The notes beneath the pieces were generated by a model, which saw only the letters and a program-made list of their open reading frames with translations, was not told the DNA's origin and did no database searches. This document shows positions 53,455 through 62,490 of a DNA stretch of 64,000 bases, piece after piece. This DNA comes from Fontibacterium abundans (GTDB lineage Bacteria > Pseudomonadota > Alphaproteobacteria > Pelagibacterales > Pelagibacteraceae): assembly GCA_965235095.1 (NCBI GenBank), contig OZ249405.1; one strand, given 5' to 3'. The position numbers and the translations under genes are program-made. Position 1 is the stretch's first letter. Each line of letters opens with the position of its first letter.

Positions 53455-54239
53455 GCCTGCATATTCTTTGGGTTAGGCATACCAACGATATTATAACCCG
53501 CATCCACATAGTGAATTTCGCCTGTAACACCTGCTGCAAGGTCGCTTAATAAATAAACTGCAGCTCCACCTACATCGTTAATATCCACGTTTCTCTTTAG
53601 TGGAGAATGGTTTTCATTCCATTTATATAAAAATTTAGCATCACCAATTGCTGAGGCTGCTAAAGTTTTAATTGGACCTGCGCTAATAGCATTTACTCTA
53701 ATTCCGTTTCCTCCAAGATCTACTGATAAATATTTAACACTTGTTTCAAGGGCAGCTTTGCAAACTCCCATAACGTTATAATTTGGAATAACTTTATCAG
53801 CGCAATAAGTTAAAGTAATAAAGCTTGAACCTGGTTTCATTATTTTAGCAGCTTCTTTACAAACTTCTGTAAAAGAAAAACAAGAAATTAACATACTGTT
53901 TGAAAAATTTTCTCTTGATGTATTTAAATATTGTCCTGATAATTCTGATTTATCAGAGAACGCGATTGCGTGAACCACAAAGTCTAAATTTCCCCATTTA
54001 TCTTTAATGTCTGAAAAAGTTTTAACAATATCTTCTTTCTTTTCCACATTACAATCTAACGTAAATTTTGAACCTAAAGATTCTGCAAGAGGAATAACTC
54101 TTTTTTTTAAAGCATCACCTACATATGTGAATGCAAGTTCAGCGCCATGCTCACTTAATTTTTTTGCAATACCCCAAGCAATAGAGCGATCATTTGCAAC
54201 GCCCATAATTAATCCTTTTTTACCTTGCATTAATTTCAT
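53451..54239 (-). CDS. fabI: Enoyl-ACP reductase FabI
   Basis: FabI does the last reduction of each fatty-acid elongation cycle with NADH. From ATG 54239 the protein has 262 residues: GKKGLIMGVANDRSIAWGIAKKL (nucleotide site), VVHAIAFSDKSEL and the Tyr-x6-Lys pair in YNVMGVCKAALETSVKYL, then NGIRVNAISAGPI. The frame is open to 54254 but that part overlaps fabB; the ATG one base past the fabB stop is the better start. It is the last gene of fabA-fabB-fabI. Confidence 0.96.
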   Translation of the reverse strand: MKLMQGKKGLIMGVANDRSIAWGIAKKLSEHGAELAFTYVGDALKKRVIPLAESLGSKFTLDCNVEKKEDIVKTFSDIKDKWGNLDFVVHAIAFSDKSELSGQYLNTSRENFSNSMLISCFSFTEVCKEAAKIMKPGSSFITLTYCADKVIPNYNVMGVCKAALETSVKYLSVDLGGNGIRVNAISAGPIKTLAASAIGDAKFLYKWNENHSPLKRNVDINDVGGAAVYLLSDLAAGVTGEIHYVDAGYNIVGMPNPKNMQA

Positions 54240-54240
54240 T

Positions 54241-55455
54241 TTATAAACTTTCAAATACTAGAGTTGCGTTCGTTCCACCAAAACCAAAACTATTAGACAT
54301 TACACAATTTAAATCTACATTTTTTTTAACTTCAGTTACAATGGGCAATCCTTTTACTTTTTCATCTAAATCTTTCACGTTCGCAGAGGCTGCTATAAAT
54401 TTATTTTTCATCATTAATAGACAGTAAATAGCCTCTTGAACTGATGTTGCGCCAAGCGAATGTCCTGTGATTGATTTTGTTGAACTGAAAGGAGGAATTT
54501 TATCTTTAAAAACTTCTTTCATCGCTTCAATTTCTTTTGTATCCCCTACAGGAGTAGAAGTTCCGTGTGTGTTAACGTAATCTATTTTAGAATGTCTTAA
54601 ATTCTGCATAGACATTTTCATACATCTCACAGCCCCTTCACCAGAAGGCGCAACCATATCATAACCATCAGATGTGGCCCCGTAACCCGTAATTTCGGCC
54701 AGAATTTTAGCTCCCCTAGCTTTTGCATGCTCATACTCTTCTAAAACAATAACACCACCTCCCCCAGCGATTACAAAGCCATCTCTGCTTGAATCGTAAG
54801 GTCTAGAAGCTGTTTGTGGCGTATCGTTATATTTTGAAGATAATGCAGTCATCGCGTCAAACATTGCAGATAAACTCCAATCTATTTCTTCACCACCCCC
54901 TGCAAAAACAATATCTTGTTTTCCAAATTGAATAAGTTCCATGGCATTACCAATACAATGTGCGCTCGTTGCACAAGCGGAACTAATTGAATAATTTACT
55001 CCTTTAATTTTAAATGGTGTTGCAAGTGTTGCAGAACATGTACTTGCCATTGTTCTTGGCACAATAAAGGGACCCATTTTTTTAGGACCCGATGCTCTTG
55101 TCGAATCAATTGCGAACATAACATTCTTAATTGATGGACCACCCGATCCGATAATAATTCCAGTTTTCTCGTGGCTAATTTCTTTTTCAGTAAGACCTGA
55201 TTCTTCAATAGCTTCTTTCATTGAAAGATAAGCATAGGCAGATCCATCGCCCATAAATCTTAGAACTTTTCTATCAATTAAATCTTCGTATTTAATATTA
55301 GGAACGCCGCAAACTTGGCTTTTAAAATTATATTTTTTATATTCTTCAGAAAAAGTTATTCCAGATTTAGTATTTAATAGAGAATCTAAAACTTCTTTTT
55401 TATTGTTACCAATACAAGATACAATTCCAGAACCTGTGATTACTACTCTTCGCAT
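54241..55455 (-). CDS. fabB: Beta-ketoacyl-ACP synthase I FabB
   Basis: FabB condenses malonyl-ACP with acyl-ACP and is needed for unsaturated fatty acids. From ATG 55455 the protein has 404 residues with the Cys-His-His triad in ISSACATSAHCIGNA, VNTHGTSTPVGD and SITGHSLGATS, and a C-terminal NSFGFGGTNATLVFE. An AAGGAG (55461-55466, minus strand) 5 bases before ATG 55455 fixes the start over the TTG directly upstream; this is one of the few strong Shine-Dalgarno sites seen. It pairs with fabA. Confidence 0.97.
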   Translation of the reverse strand: MRRVVITGSGIVSCIGNNKKEVLDSLLNTKSGITFSEEYKKYNFKSQVCGVPNIKYEDLIDRKVLRFMGDGSAYAYLSMKEAIEESGLTEKEISHEKTGIIIGSGGPSIKNVMFAIDSTRASGPKKMGPFIVPRTMASTCSATLATPFKIKGVNYSISSACATSAHCIGNAMELIQFGKQDIVFAGGGEEIDWSLSAMFDAMTALSSKYNDTPQTASRPYDSSRDGFVIAGGGGVIVLEEYEHAKARGAKILAEITGYGATSDGYDMVAPSGEGAVRCMKMSMQNLRHSKIDYVNTHGTSTPVGDTKEIEAMKEVFKDKIPPFSSTKSITGHSLGATSVQEAIYCLLMMKNKFIAASANVKDLDEKVKGLPIVTEVKKNVDLNCVMSNSFGFGGTNATLVFESL

Positions 55456-55464
55456 CAATTCTCC

Positions 55465-55971
55465 TTAGCTTTTAAATAAACCAACTTTAAGATTTTTAGC
55501 GTTATATATTTCTTTATTGTCCGCAAAGACTAAACCATCAGCCAAACCAACACAAGTTTCGCCTTTTCTTAATAATCTTTTGATATTAATGACATATTTT
55601 ACAAGTTTTACTTGTTTTACAACTTCACCTGTAAATTTTACTTCATTCACTCCCAGTGCTCGACCATGGCCTGGATTTCCTAACCAACCAAGATAAAATC
55701 CAAGTAGCTGCCACATTGCATCCAATCCTAAACATCCCGGCATCACAGGATCGCCTTTAAAATGACATTCGAAAAACCACAAATTCTCTTTGATGTCTAA
55801 CTCTGCTAAAATTTCACCTTTATTAAATAATCCACCTTCAGCAGTGATTGAAGTAATTCTATCAAACATCAGCATTGGAGGTGCTGGCAATTTTGCATTA
55901 CCAGGCCCAAACATTTTCCCTTCAGCACAATCAAGCAGATCTTGGTAGCTGTATTGATTTTTTTGTTTCAT
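55465..55971 (-). CDS. fabA: 3-hydroxydecanoyl-ACP dehydratase/isomerase FabA
   Basis: FabA dehydrates 3-hydroxydecanoyl-ACP and isomerises the double bond, starting anaerobic unsaturated fatty-acid synthesis. The 168-residue protein has PAPPMLMFDRIT and the active-site segment WFFECHFKGDPVMPGCLGLDAMWQLLG with His70 and Asp84 at the same positions as in E. coli. It leads the minus-strand fabA-fabB-fabI operon; its stop lies within the fabB ribosome-binding region. A 71-base gap upstream (55972-56042) should hold the promoter. The irr regulator often found next to fabA is not here. Confidence 0.98.
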   Translation of the reverse strand: MKQKNQYSYQDLLDCAEGKMFGPGNAKLPAPPMLMFDRITSITAEGGLFNKGEILAELDIKENLWFFECHFKGDPVMPGCLGLDAMWQLLGFYLGWLGNPGHGRALGVNEVKFTGEVVKQVKLVKYVINIKRLLRKGETCVGLADGLVFADNKEIYNAKNLKVGLFKS

Positions 55972-56042
55972 GAAATCTTTAGAGAATTAAAATTATTGAT
56001 TATTAGATATCAATTTACAGTTTAATACAGGATTTGACAAAT

Positions 56043-56522
56043 TTAATTGATAATCTCTTTATTTTCTAAGCCCCAAACATGATCGGTTTGTATCCAACCT
56101 TTGTATTTTTGGATTTCAACCAAACACCAATTTGGAATACATTTTTTAATAGAAGCAGCTTCTAAATTTCCAATTTTAATTATTGGCTTTGAATAGATGG
56201 TTGAATTTTTAAAAAGAACAATCCCATCCTTCGTAGTTAATAAAGTTCTCTTTCTAGATAATTGACTTAGATGAATCCAACCAATGTCACCTTGATAATC
56301 TTTAACTTTTCGCCAAACTTCAAACTCATCAATCACTTCAACTGGCATATTCTTTTTTTCATACACGAATGCAATAGGATGAGCAGGTGATGGGCCTATT
56401 CTAAGATTTGCAACGCTGGTTCTAATACTAAGATATTTTTTAGTGATAATTTTTTGCGCCAATAAATCTGTGCTTGTGAAAATAACAAAAGATAAAATAA
56501 TAATTAATGTTTTAAACTTCAT
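56043..56522 (-). CDS. Secreted bacterial SH3-domain protein
   Basis: The 159-residue protein has a signal peptide (MKFKTLIIILSFVIFTSTDLLAQ) and two SH3-like units: about 30-90 (TSVANLRIGPSPAHPIAFVYEK, VEVIDEFEVWRKVKDYQGDIGWIHLSQL) and about 95-155 (IVLFKNSTIYSKPIIKIG, NWCLVEIQKYKGWIQTDHVWGLE). Bacterial SH3 domains usually bind peptidoglycan or peptides in the periplasm; no catalytic domain is present. Its ATG overlaps the stop of the MoeB/ThiF gene (ATGA), so the two are co-translated, though their functions have no obvious link. Confidence 0.82.
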   Translation of the reverse strand: MKFKTLIIILSFVIFTSTDLLAQKIITKKYLSIRTSVANLRIGPSPAHPIAFVYEKKNMPVEVIDEFEVWRKVKDYQGDIGWIHLSQLSRKRTLLTTKDGIVLFKNSTIYSKPIIKIGNLEAASIKKCIPNWCLVEIQKYKGWIQTDHVWGLENKEIIN

Positions 56523-57271
56523 TTAATCTTTTTAATGCAGTTTTTGTTTTTATTTAATTTAATTTTTTTAATTAAAAGATTTTCAGCATTAATTATTAAA
56601 ATATTCCCACATAATGAATTTTCAAAATTTAATATTTCACGGATCGCCTCATTAGCTATAATTGTTCCAACCATACCTGCAAGAGTAGATAAAACCCCCT
56701 CATTTTGGCAATCCATCATGTCTGTACTTGGAATTTCTGGCATAAAACATCTAAGACAAGGTGAGTTTTTCTTTTTAAAATTAAAAACAAAAACATGACC
56801 ATCGAACTTACTGATAGCGCCACAAATTAAGATTTTTTTATTTTTATAACAATAATCGTTAATTAATAATTTTGATTTAAAACTGTCAGTCCCATCAATG
56901 ATGAGATCGTATCCTTTTGCAATCTTATTTATATTGTTGCTTTCGATTTTAGTTTTAAATTTTTTTATTTTTATTTTAGAATTAATTTTTTTTAATCTTT
57001 TTTCAGCAATATCAACTTTAAACTTATTAACGTCTTCTTCATTAAATAAAATTTGTCGGTGTAAATTTGAGATATCTATTTTGTCATGATCGACGATGCC
57101 GATATTATTAATCCCAGAGGACGCAAGATAGAGTGCAACTGGTGAACCTAATCCACCAACACCAATAATGAGAACTTTTGTATCGATGATTTTCTTTTGA
57201 CCAAAGCTGCCGATTTTTTTTAAATTGATATGAGCAATGTATCTTTTGACATCGTCATGGCTAAGTTTCAT
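56519..57271 (-). CDS. MoeB/ThiF-family adenylyltransferase (E1-like)
   Basis: The 250-residue protein activates the C-terminus of a ubiquitin-like sulfur carrier (MoaD or ThiS) by adenylation. The nucleotide site is VLIIGVGGLGSPVALYLASSGI, with IVDHDKIDISNLHRQILF (Arg finger) and DGTDSFKSKLLIND. The zinc site has the first pair, CLRC in SPCLRCFMPE, but the usual second CxxC near the end is not present (the tail has a lone Cys, NKNCIKK), so zinc binding may be lost. Whether it serves molybdopterin or thiamine cannot be decided: no carrier gene is adjacent. It follows dut by 6 bases. Confidence 0.87.
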   Translation of the reverse strand: MKLSHDDVKRYIAHINLKKIGSFGQKKIIDTKVLIIGVGGLGSPVALYLASSGINNIGIVDHDKIDISNLHRQILFNEEDVNKFKVDIAEKRLKKINSKIKIKKFKTKIESNNINKIAKGYDLIIDGTDSFKSKLLINDYCYKNKKILICGAISKFDGHVFVFNFKKKNSPCLRCFMPEIPSTDMMDCQNEGVLSTLAGMVGTIIANEAIREILNFENSLCGNILIINAENLLIKKIKLNKNKNCIKKIK

Positions 57272-57277
57272 GAATAT

Positions 57278-57718
57278 TTATCGGCCCGTTGAACCAAATC
57301 CACCGCTTCCACGAACTGATTCAGGAAGTGTATCCACCTCAACGAGTTCAGCTTTTATAACAGGGCATAGCACCATCTGTGCAATTCTTTGTCCTGGTTC
57401 AATTTTAAAGTTTTCTAAACTTAAGTTTATTAATATGACTTTAATTTCACCTCGATAATCAGCATCCACTGTTCCAGGCGTATTTAAAACGCTAATCCCG
57501 TTCTTTGCCGCAAGTCCTGATCTTGGTCTTACTTGTATTTCGTAATTTTCAGGGATCGCCACAGCTAAACCTGTCGGCACTAATGTACGCTCATTAGGCT
57601 TTAAAATTATTTCTTTATCAATATTAGCAATTAAATCTAAACCAGAAGAACCTACGGTTTCATATTTAGGCAGATCTTTATGTTTATAATTTATTTTTTT
57701 TACTAAAATTTTAACCAT
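57278..57718 (-). CDS. dut: dUTP diphosphatase
   Basis: Dut hydrolyses dUTP to dUMP, keeping uracil out of DNA. The 146-residue protein has all five trimeric dUTPase motifs: SSGLDLIAN, RPRSGLAAKNGI, NTPGTVDADYRGEIKVILIN, GQRIAQMV and the C-terminal RGSGGFGSTGR. The frame starts with its ATG sharing one base with the stop of coaBC (TAATG). coaBC-dut order near ubiB and dnaA is conserved in alphaproteobacteria. Confidence 0.97.
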   Translation of the reverse strand: MVKILVKKINYKHKDLPKYETVGSSGLDLIANIDKEIILKPNERTLVPTGLAVAIPENYEIQVRPRSGLAAKNGISVLNTPGTVDADYRGEIKVILINLSLENFKIEPGQRIAQMVLCPVIKAELVEVDTLPESVRGSGGFGSTGR

Positions 57719-58941
57719 TATTGAATAAGAGCATGAAGAATTTTGTTAGATAGTTTTTTTGCAATTTCGGATTTGGTTGTTTTATTAAATTTTTCAACTT
57801 CTTTATTTTTAGAAATTAAAAAAACTTCATTATAATCTGAGTTAAAACCAATAGATTTATCAGCCACATTATTAGCTACAATCCAATCGCAGTGTTTATT
57901 TTGGATTTTCTTTTGTGCATTTTCGATGATATTTTTAGTCTCTGCTGCAAAGCCAACTACCAGTCTCGGTCGATTAATATTTTGGTTAGCGATGTAAGAT
58001 AAAATATCGATATTTTTTTCAAGTTCTAAATTAAAATCTTCTAATCCTTCTTTTTTTATTTTTTCTTCACTATAATTTTTAACTTTAAAATCAGAAACTG
58101 CGGCAGTACAAACCGCAACATCTACTGGTAAATTATCTTTGCAAGCTTCAAACATTTGTTTTGCAGTTGTCACATTGATCACTTCAAGATTATCCTGATT
58201 TTTAATATCTAAAGAATTTGGACCAATAACTAATTTTGTTTTAAAGCCGATATCGTTTAATGACTTTGCAATTTCAAATCCTTGTTTTCCAGAAGACTCA
58301 TTCGACAAAAACCTTACCGGATCAATATATTCTCTAGTCGATCCTGCAGTTACTAATGCTTTTAAATTTTTATTATTGAATAAATTCTTTGAAAGAAAAT
58401 AATTTTTAATAGTTAGAATGATTTCTTCAGGAGATGACATTTTACCAACACCCACTTCTCCACACGCCATTTCACCAACAACGGGTCCAATAAATTTATA
58501 TTTAAATTGAATAAGTTTTTTAAAATTTTCTTGGGTCGCTTGATTATTCCACATCTCAACATTCATTGCTGGGGCAAGGAAAATAGGCTTGTTAGAGGCC
58601 ATAATAACTGTTGTTGCAAAATCTTTAGCTTCACCATGTGCAAAATTAGCCATCAGGTTTGCAGTTGTAGGCGCAACTAGTATCAAGTCACACCATCTAG
58701 ATAACGCTATATGATCCATTTCACCTTCGTTATTTGGATCAAATAGATTTTCAAAAACTTTATTTTTAGAAAGGGCAGAGATTGATAATGGCGTTACGAA
58801 TTCTTTTCCAGAATTCGTTAGAATAGTTTTAACTTCACAGTTATTCTTTCTAAGCTCTCTAATAACATCGAGAACTTTATAAGCGGCTATTCCGCCACCA
58901 ATAACGATTAAAATTTTCTTATTCTCAATTGAATTTAGCAT
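57718..58941 (-). CDS. coaBC: Bifunctional phosphopantothenoylcysteine decarboxylase/synthetase CoaBC
   Basis: CoaBC joins cysteine to phosphopantothenate and decarboxylates the product in coenzyme A synthesis. The 407-residue protein has the FMN-dependent CoaC part (1 to about 185; VIGGGIAAYKVLDVIREL, PAMNVEMWNNQATQENFKKL, GEMACGEVGVGKM) and the CTP-dependent CoaB part (about 190-405; LVTAGSTREYIDPVRFLSNESSGKQG, VCTAAVSDFKV). Both halves are intact. It starts 4 bases after ubiB and is translationally coupled to dut. Confidence 0.96.
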   Translation of the reverse strand: MLNSIENKKILIVIGGGIAAYKVLDVIRELRKNNCEVKTILTNSGKEFVTPLSISALSKNKVFENLFDPNNEGEMDHIALSRWCDLILVAPTTANLMANFAHGEAKDFATTVIMASNKPIFLAPAMNVEMWNNQATQENFKKLIQFKYKFIGPVVGEMACGEVGVGKMSSPEEIILTIKNYFLSKNLFNNKNLKALVTAGSTREYIDPVRFLSNESSGKQGFEIAKSLNDIGFKTKLVIGPNSLDIKNQDNLEVINVTTAKQMFEACKDNLPVDVAVCTAAVSDFKVKNYSEEKIKKEGLEDFNLELEKNIDILSYIANQNINRPRLVVGFAAETKNIIENAQKKIQNKHCDWIVANNVADKSIGFNSDYNEVFLISKNKEVEKFNKTTKSEIAKKLSNKILHALIQ

Positions 58942-58945
58942 CGCG

Positions 58946-60514
58946 CTATTTGAATACTATTAACAATATAATTACAATAATTAATAAACCTATAATTAGA
59001 TAAGTCTTTTTTAATTTTGAAGATTTTTCTTTAATTTCATATTCGTTACTTTGGTTTTGATTTTTTATAAACTCATATGAACTTAAAAGTTCCATCGCTT
59101 TGTTGGCGCGATTAATCATCTCGGGTAATTCAGGAAGTTTATCTAAAAGATCAGTTGTTGTTTTTAATATTTTATCTATTCTATTTTTTGGGCCAATTTC
59201 GTTGTTCAACCAACCCTGTAATACTGGTTTTGAAATTTCCCAAATATTTGCATCTTCATCTAATGATCTTGCAACTCCTTCAACTACGACCATTGTTTTT
59301 TGTAATAATAATAATTGTGGCTGAGTGACCATATTAAATTTTTCTGTTACTTCAAAAAGTCTAGCTAATAATTTCCCAGCAGAAATATTCTTAGAAGACT
59401 GACCAAAAATAGGCTCACCAATAGTTCTTAGAGCTTGAGTGAATTGGTCTAAAGACTCTGTATTTGGTACTAAACCTGCAATAAAATGGACTTTTGCGAC
59501 CTTTTCATAGTCTCGGTTAATAAAGCCATACAATATTTCGGCTAAATACTTTCTATTAGCAATATCCAGTCGACCCATAATTCCAAAATCTACAGGCACA
59601 ATATTTTCATTCTTATCGACAAAAAGATTCCCTTGATGCATGTCGCCATGGAAAAATCCATCGCCAACTGCTTGTCGTAAAAAATTTTGAATTAGTAATC
59701 TTGATATTTTTTTGAGATCAATTTTATTTTTAATAAGTAGGTCTATATCTTTAATTGAAATTCCTTCTACTTTTTCAATAGTTAAAACTCTTTGCGAAGT
59801 AAAATCCCAAAATATAGATGGAACTTTAAAGCCTTCATCTTGAGCTGTATTTTTTTTAAGTTCACTTGCAGCTGCCGCCTCATATCTTAGATCCATTTCA
59901 ATGTTGGTGATTTCTTTAAGAAGATCTATAATTTTTACTAATTTTAATCTGCGACTTTTCTTAACGCTAAATTCAATAATTGATGCTAAAAATCTTAAAG
60001 CATCTAACTCTTTGTTAAAAATTTTTTCTATGTTGGGTCTTAATATTTTAATAGCAACATCGATTTCTTTTTTTTCATTATTAATAATTTTGGCAAAATG
60101 AACTTGTGCAATGGATGCAGCGGCAATGGGTTTACTTAAATAAGTGATCTGTTGATATTTCTCTTCTCCTAATTCCTTACGCAATGCTTCTTTTGATTGA
60201 GAAATGTCAAAAGAGGGCATTTGATCTTGTAGTTTCTGTAACTCTTTTGCAAATTCTTCTCCAACAATATCAGCGCGAGTTGCAAGAAATTGTCCCAGTT
60301 TTATAAAAGCAGGACCTAAAGTTAGAAAAGCATTTTTTAATCTTTCGCCTGCACTTTTGTTTGCAGAATCTTTATTAAAAGTAGTAAAGCCAAAAATCTT
60401 TATTAAAACTTTAATAGATAAGGGTGGTTTATAAAATTCTTCAAAAATAGATAAACTGTTAGACTTTGCTAAGGCTCTGCCAATTTTAATGAGAGTAAAA
60501 AAATTAGATAGCAT
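58946..60514 (-). CDS. ubiB: Ubiquinone-synthesis ABC1/UbiB-family atypical kinase
   Basis: UbiB is a membrane-linked protein-kinase-like ATPase that supports ubiquinone synthesis. The 522-residue protein has the family KxGQ motif GPAFIKLGQFLATR (67-80), an Ala-rich loop in KPIAAASIAQVHFA, the catalytic GDGFFHGDMHQGNLFV and metal-binding VPVDFGIMGR. One C-terminal hydrophobic span (about 500-521, YLIIGLLIIVIILLIVF) anchors it; relatives usually have two. It lies between ubiE (6 bases upstream) and coaBC, the conserved origin-proximal order. Confidence 0.95.
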   Translation of the reverse strand: MLSNFFTLIKIGRALAKSNSLSIFEEFYKPPLSIKVLIKIFGFTTFNKDSANKSAGERLKNAFLTLGPAFIKLGQFLATRADIVGEEFAKELQKLQDQMPSFDISQSKEALRKELGEEKYQQITYLSKPIAAASIAQVHFAKIINNEKKEIDVAIKILRPNIEKIFNKELDALRFLASIIEFSVKKSRRLKLVKIIDLLKEITNIEMDLRYEAAAASELKKNTAQDEGFKVPSIFWDFTSQRVLTIEKVEGISIKDIDLLIKNKIDLKKISRLLIQNFLRQAVGDGFFHGDMHQGNLFVDKNENIVPVDFGIMGRLDIANRKYLAEILYGFINRDYEKVAKVHFIAGLVPNTESLDQFTQALRTIGEPIFGQSSKNISAGKLLARLFEVTEKFNMVTQPQLLLLQKTMVVVEGVARSLDEDANIWEISKPVLQGWLNNEIGPKNRIDKILKTTTDLLDKLPELPEMINRANKAMELLSSYEFIKNQNQSNEYEIKEKSSKLKKTYLIIGLLIIVIILLIVFK

Positions 60515-60520
60515 TTTAAG

Positions 60521-61237
60521 TTATTGTATTTTCCATCCAGAGTGGATTGCCGCAACTCCAGTTGTTAGGTTTCTATATTCAGTGTTTATAAACTTGGCCT
60601 CTTTCATAAGATTTAATAATTGGTCTTGGTTATAAAAATCTTTGATGCTTTGTATTAAATATTCATAAGGCTTTTTATCTCCAGCAACCGCTTGTCCGAT
60701 GTGAGGAATAAAATTTGAGTATATTGAGTAAAATTTATCGATGATCTCATTATTAATTTTTGAAAACTCTAAGCACATAAATCTTCCACCTGGTTTAAGT
60801 AATCGATAGGCCTCATTGAGTGTTTTTTTTATATCGGTTACGTTTCTTATACCAAAACTAATGATGTAGTAATCAAAACTACAATCTTTTAGAGGAACTT
60901 GTTCTGCGCTGGCGCACAAAGAATCAATATTTTTGTACTGTTCAAGTTTTTTTTTTCCTTCATTTAACATTTCAATATTTTGATCAACCATCATTGCCCG
61001 ACCAGTCAAGTTGGTGCGTTCAATGAAAAGTTTTGTCATGTCGCCGGTCCCAGCCGCCATATCAATTAATTTTGAATTTAGTTTTGGCTGCATCCAGTCG
61101 ATCAAATTACTTTTCCATAGTCGGTGAACGCCAAATGACATGATGTCATTCATCAAATCGTATTTTTTAAAAACAGAATTGAAAACGTTATTTACAAAGT
61201 CTTTTTTTGAATTTTGTTTTGCATTAGTATCTTGCAT
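60521..61237 (-). CDS. ubiE: Ubiquinone/menaquinone methyltransferase UbiE
   Basis: UbiE performs C-methylation of the quinone ring using SAM. The 238-residue protein has YDLMNDIMSFGVHRLWK (26-42), the SAM motif IDMAAGTGDMTKL with AAGTGD at 61-66, and the C-terminal SFGIRNVTDIKKTLNEAYRLLKPGG. Length is normal. It is the first gene of the ubiE-ubiB-coaBC-dut run and diverges from mutM across 42 bases. With only the UbiE-type methylase and a UbiH-type hydroxylase here, other quinone genes must be elsewhere. Confidence 0.96.
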   Translation of the reverse strand: MQDTNAKQNSKKDFVNNVFNSVFKKYDLMNDIMSFGVHRLWKSNLIDWMQPKLNSKLIDMAAGTGDMTKLFIERTNLTGRAMMVDQNIEMLNEGKKKLEQYKNIDSLCASAEQVPLKDCSFDYYIISFGIRNVTDIKKTLNEAYRLLKPGGRFMCLEFSKINNEIIDKFYSIYSNFIPHIGQAVAGDKKPYEYLIQSIKDFYNQDQLLNLMKEAKFINTEYRNLTTGVAAIHSGWKIQ

Positions 61238-61279
61238 TCTTTAAATATAGAACATTTGCAATCAATAGTCATATAGTTA

Positions 61280-62143
61280 ATGCCAGAATTACCAGAAGTA
61301 GAAGTAACGCGAAGAACTTTATTAAAATTTATCGAGAATAAAGTTATTAAAAATATAAAAATAAATAATCCTAATTTAAGATTTAAAATTCCTGCAAATT
61401 TTAAAAAAAATGTAACCGGACAAAAGATTGTTAAGGTTTTAAGAAGATCTAAATATATTTTGATTTATCTAAAGAACGATTATGTAATGATCGCTCATTT
61501 AGGAATGTCGGGCAAATTCTTAATTAAAAATAATTATTCTAAAGATTTTTTAAAGACCAGTTATTACTCTAATGAATTTTCCTCAAAGCATAATCATTTA
61601 GAATTTTTCTTTTCTAATAATTTAAAGGTAATTTATAACGATCCTAGAAGATTTGGTTTTTTTTTATTAGATAAAATTTCCAAATTAGACGTTAATAAAT
61701 TTTTAAGTAAATTAGGACCAGAGCCACTTGGTAAAGATTTAAAGAAAGATTATTTAATATTAAAAACTAAAGCCACACAAAGAACGATCAAGACTTTATT
61801 AATGGACCAAAGTTTTATTTCTGGGATTGGAAATATTTATGCAAACGAAATTCTTTTTTTAGCAAAGATAAGGCCTAATAAAATTTCCTCTAAGTTAAGC
61901 TTAGTTGATATCGGGAGACTTCACCCCTCTATTGGCAAAGTTCTTAAAAGGGCTCTAAAATTGGGTGGTTCAAGCATAAAAGACTTCAAGTCTTCAGTTG
62001 GTGAAAAGGGTCGCTTCCAAAATGAATTTAAAGTTTATGACAGGGAAGATTTAAAATGTCTTAGGTCAGGTTGCTCTGGTCTAATAGCAAGGGTTGTATC
62101 TCAAGGCAGAGCAAGTTTTTTTTGTGATGAATGTCAAAATTAA
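61280..62143 (+). CDS. mutM: Formamidopyrimidine-DNA glycosylase MutM
   Basis: MutM excises 8-oxoguanine and formamidopyrimidines and cuts the resulting abasic site. The 287-residue protein begins PELPEVEVTRRTL after the initiator Met, so Pro1 and Glu2 are the catalytic pair. The helix-two-turn-helix region has LLMDQSFISGIGNIYANEILF, and the C-terminal zinc finger is C-x4-C-x16-C-x2-C (CLRSGC then CDEC). mutM-rpsT-dnaA is a conserved group. The start is fixed by the family N-terminus. Confidence 0.97.
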   Translation: MPELPEVEVTRRTLLKFIENKVIKNIKINNPNLRFKIPANFKKNVTGQKIVKVLRRSKYILIYLKNDYVMIAHLGMSGKFLIKNNYSKDFLKTSYYSNEFSSKHNHLEFFFSNNLKVIYNDPRRFGFFLLDKISKLDVNKFLSKLGPEPLGKDLKKDYLILKTKATQRTIKTLLMDQSFISGIGNIYANEILFLAKIRPNKISSKLSLVDIGRLHPSIGKVLKRALKLGGSSIKDFKSSVGEKGRFQNEFKVYDREDLKCLRSGCSGLIARVVSQGRASFFCDECQN

Positions 62144-62147
62144 GTAA

Positions 62148-62178
62148 TTGACCCTAATATCTTCAACTTATATATAAT
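62148..62178 (+). promoter_or_regulatory. Probable housekeeping promoter of rpsT
   Basis: TTGACC (62148-62153) is followed by TATATAAT, giving -10 TATATA at 62171 with a 17-base spacer or TATAAT at 62173 with 19. It is the best sigma-70-like promoter in the window. Initiation would fall near 62183, leaving about seven bases before the rpsT ATG, so a leader-based S20 control is not possible. Confidence 0.62.
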
Positions 62179-62189
62179 CCAATAAAAAT

Positions 62190-62450
62190 ATGGCAAACAC
62201 AGTCTCCGCTATTCGCGCAGTAAAAAAAATTAAAAAAAGAACTCAAGTTAATAAAATTAGAGTTGGAAAATATAAATCTGCAGTAAAAATCATTGAAGAA
62301 GCAATTAAAACTAAAGATAAAGCAAAAGCTTTAAAATTATTTTCTAATTTTCAATCACAGGTTATGAAAGCTTCTAAAAAAGGTTCTTTAAAAAGAACTA
62401 CAGTCTCAAGAAAAGTTTCTCGTATCTCAAAACAAATCTCCAAGTTGTAA
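62190..62450 (+). CDS. rpsT: 30S ribosomal protein S20
   Basis: S20 binds the 5' and 3' minor domains of 16S rRNA. The 86-residue protein is helical and rich in Lys, with the S20 pattern ANTVSAIRAVKKIKKRTQVNKI, AVKIIEEAIKTKDKAKALKLF and the ending LKRTTVSRKVSRISKQISKL (typically ...KxxAaRkksRLak). Its neighbours mutM and dnaA are typical. A good promoter precedes it and a hairpin with T-tract follows, suggesting a short monocistronic message. Confidence 0.93.
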   Translation: MANTVSAIRAVKKIKKRTQVNKIRVGKYKSAVKIIEEAIKTKDKAKALKLFSNFQSQVMKASKKGSLKRTTVSRKVSRISKQISKL

Positions 62451-62459
62451 AAAAATATT

Positions 62460-62490
62460 TTATCAATCTTAAGTTGATAATTATTTTTTT
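62460..62490 (+). terminator. Probable terminator after rpsT
   Basis: TTATCAA (62460-62466) pairs with TTGATAA (62474-62480) around TCTTAAG, followed by TTATTTTTTT. The stem is A/T-rich but the T-tract is good. The 155-base stretch between rpsT and dnaA (62451-62605) contains this hairpin and otherwise A/T-rich DNA in which I see no DnaA box cluster. Confidence 0.7.
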
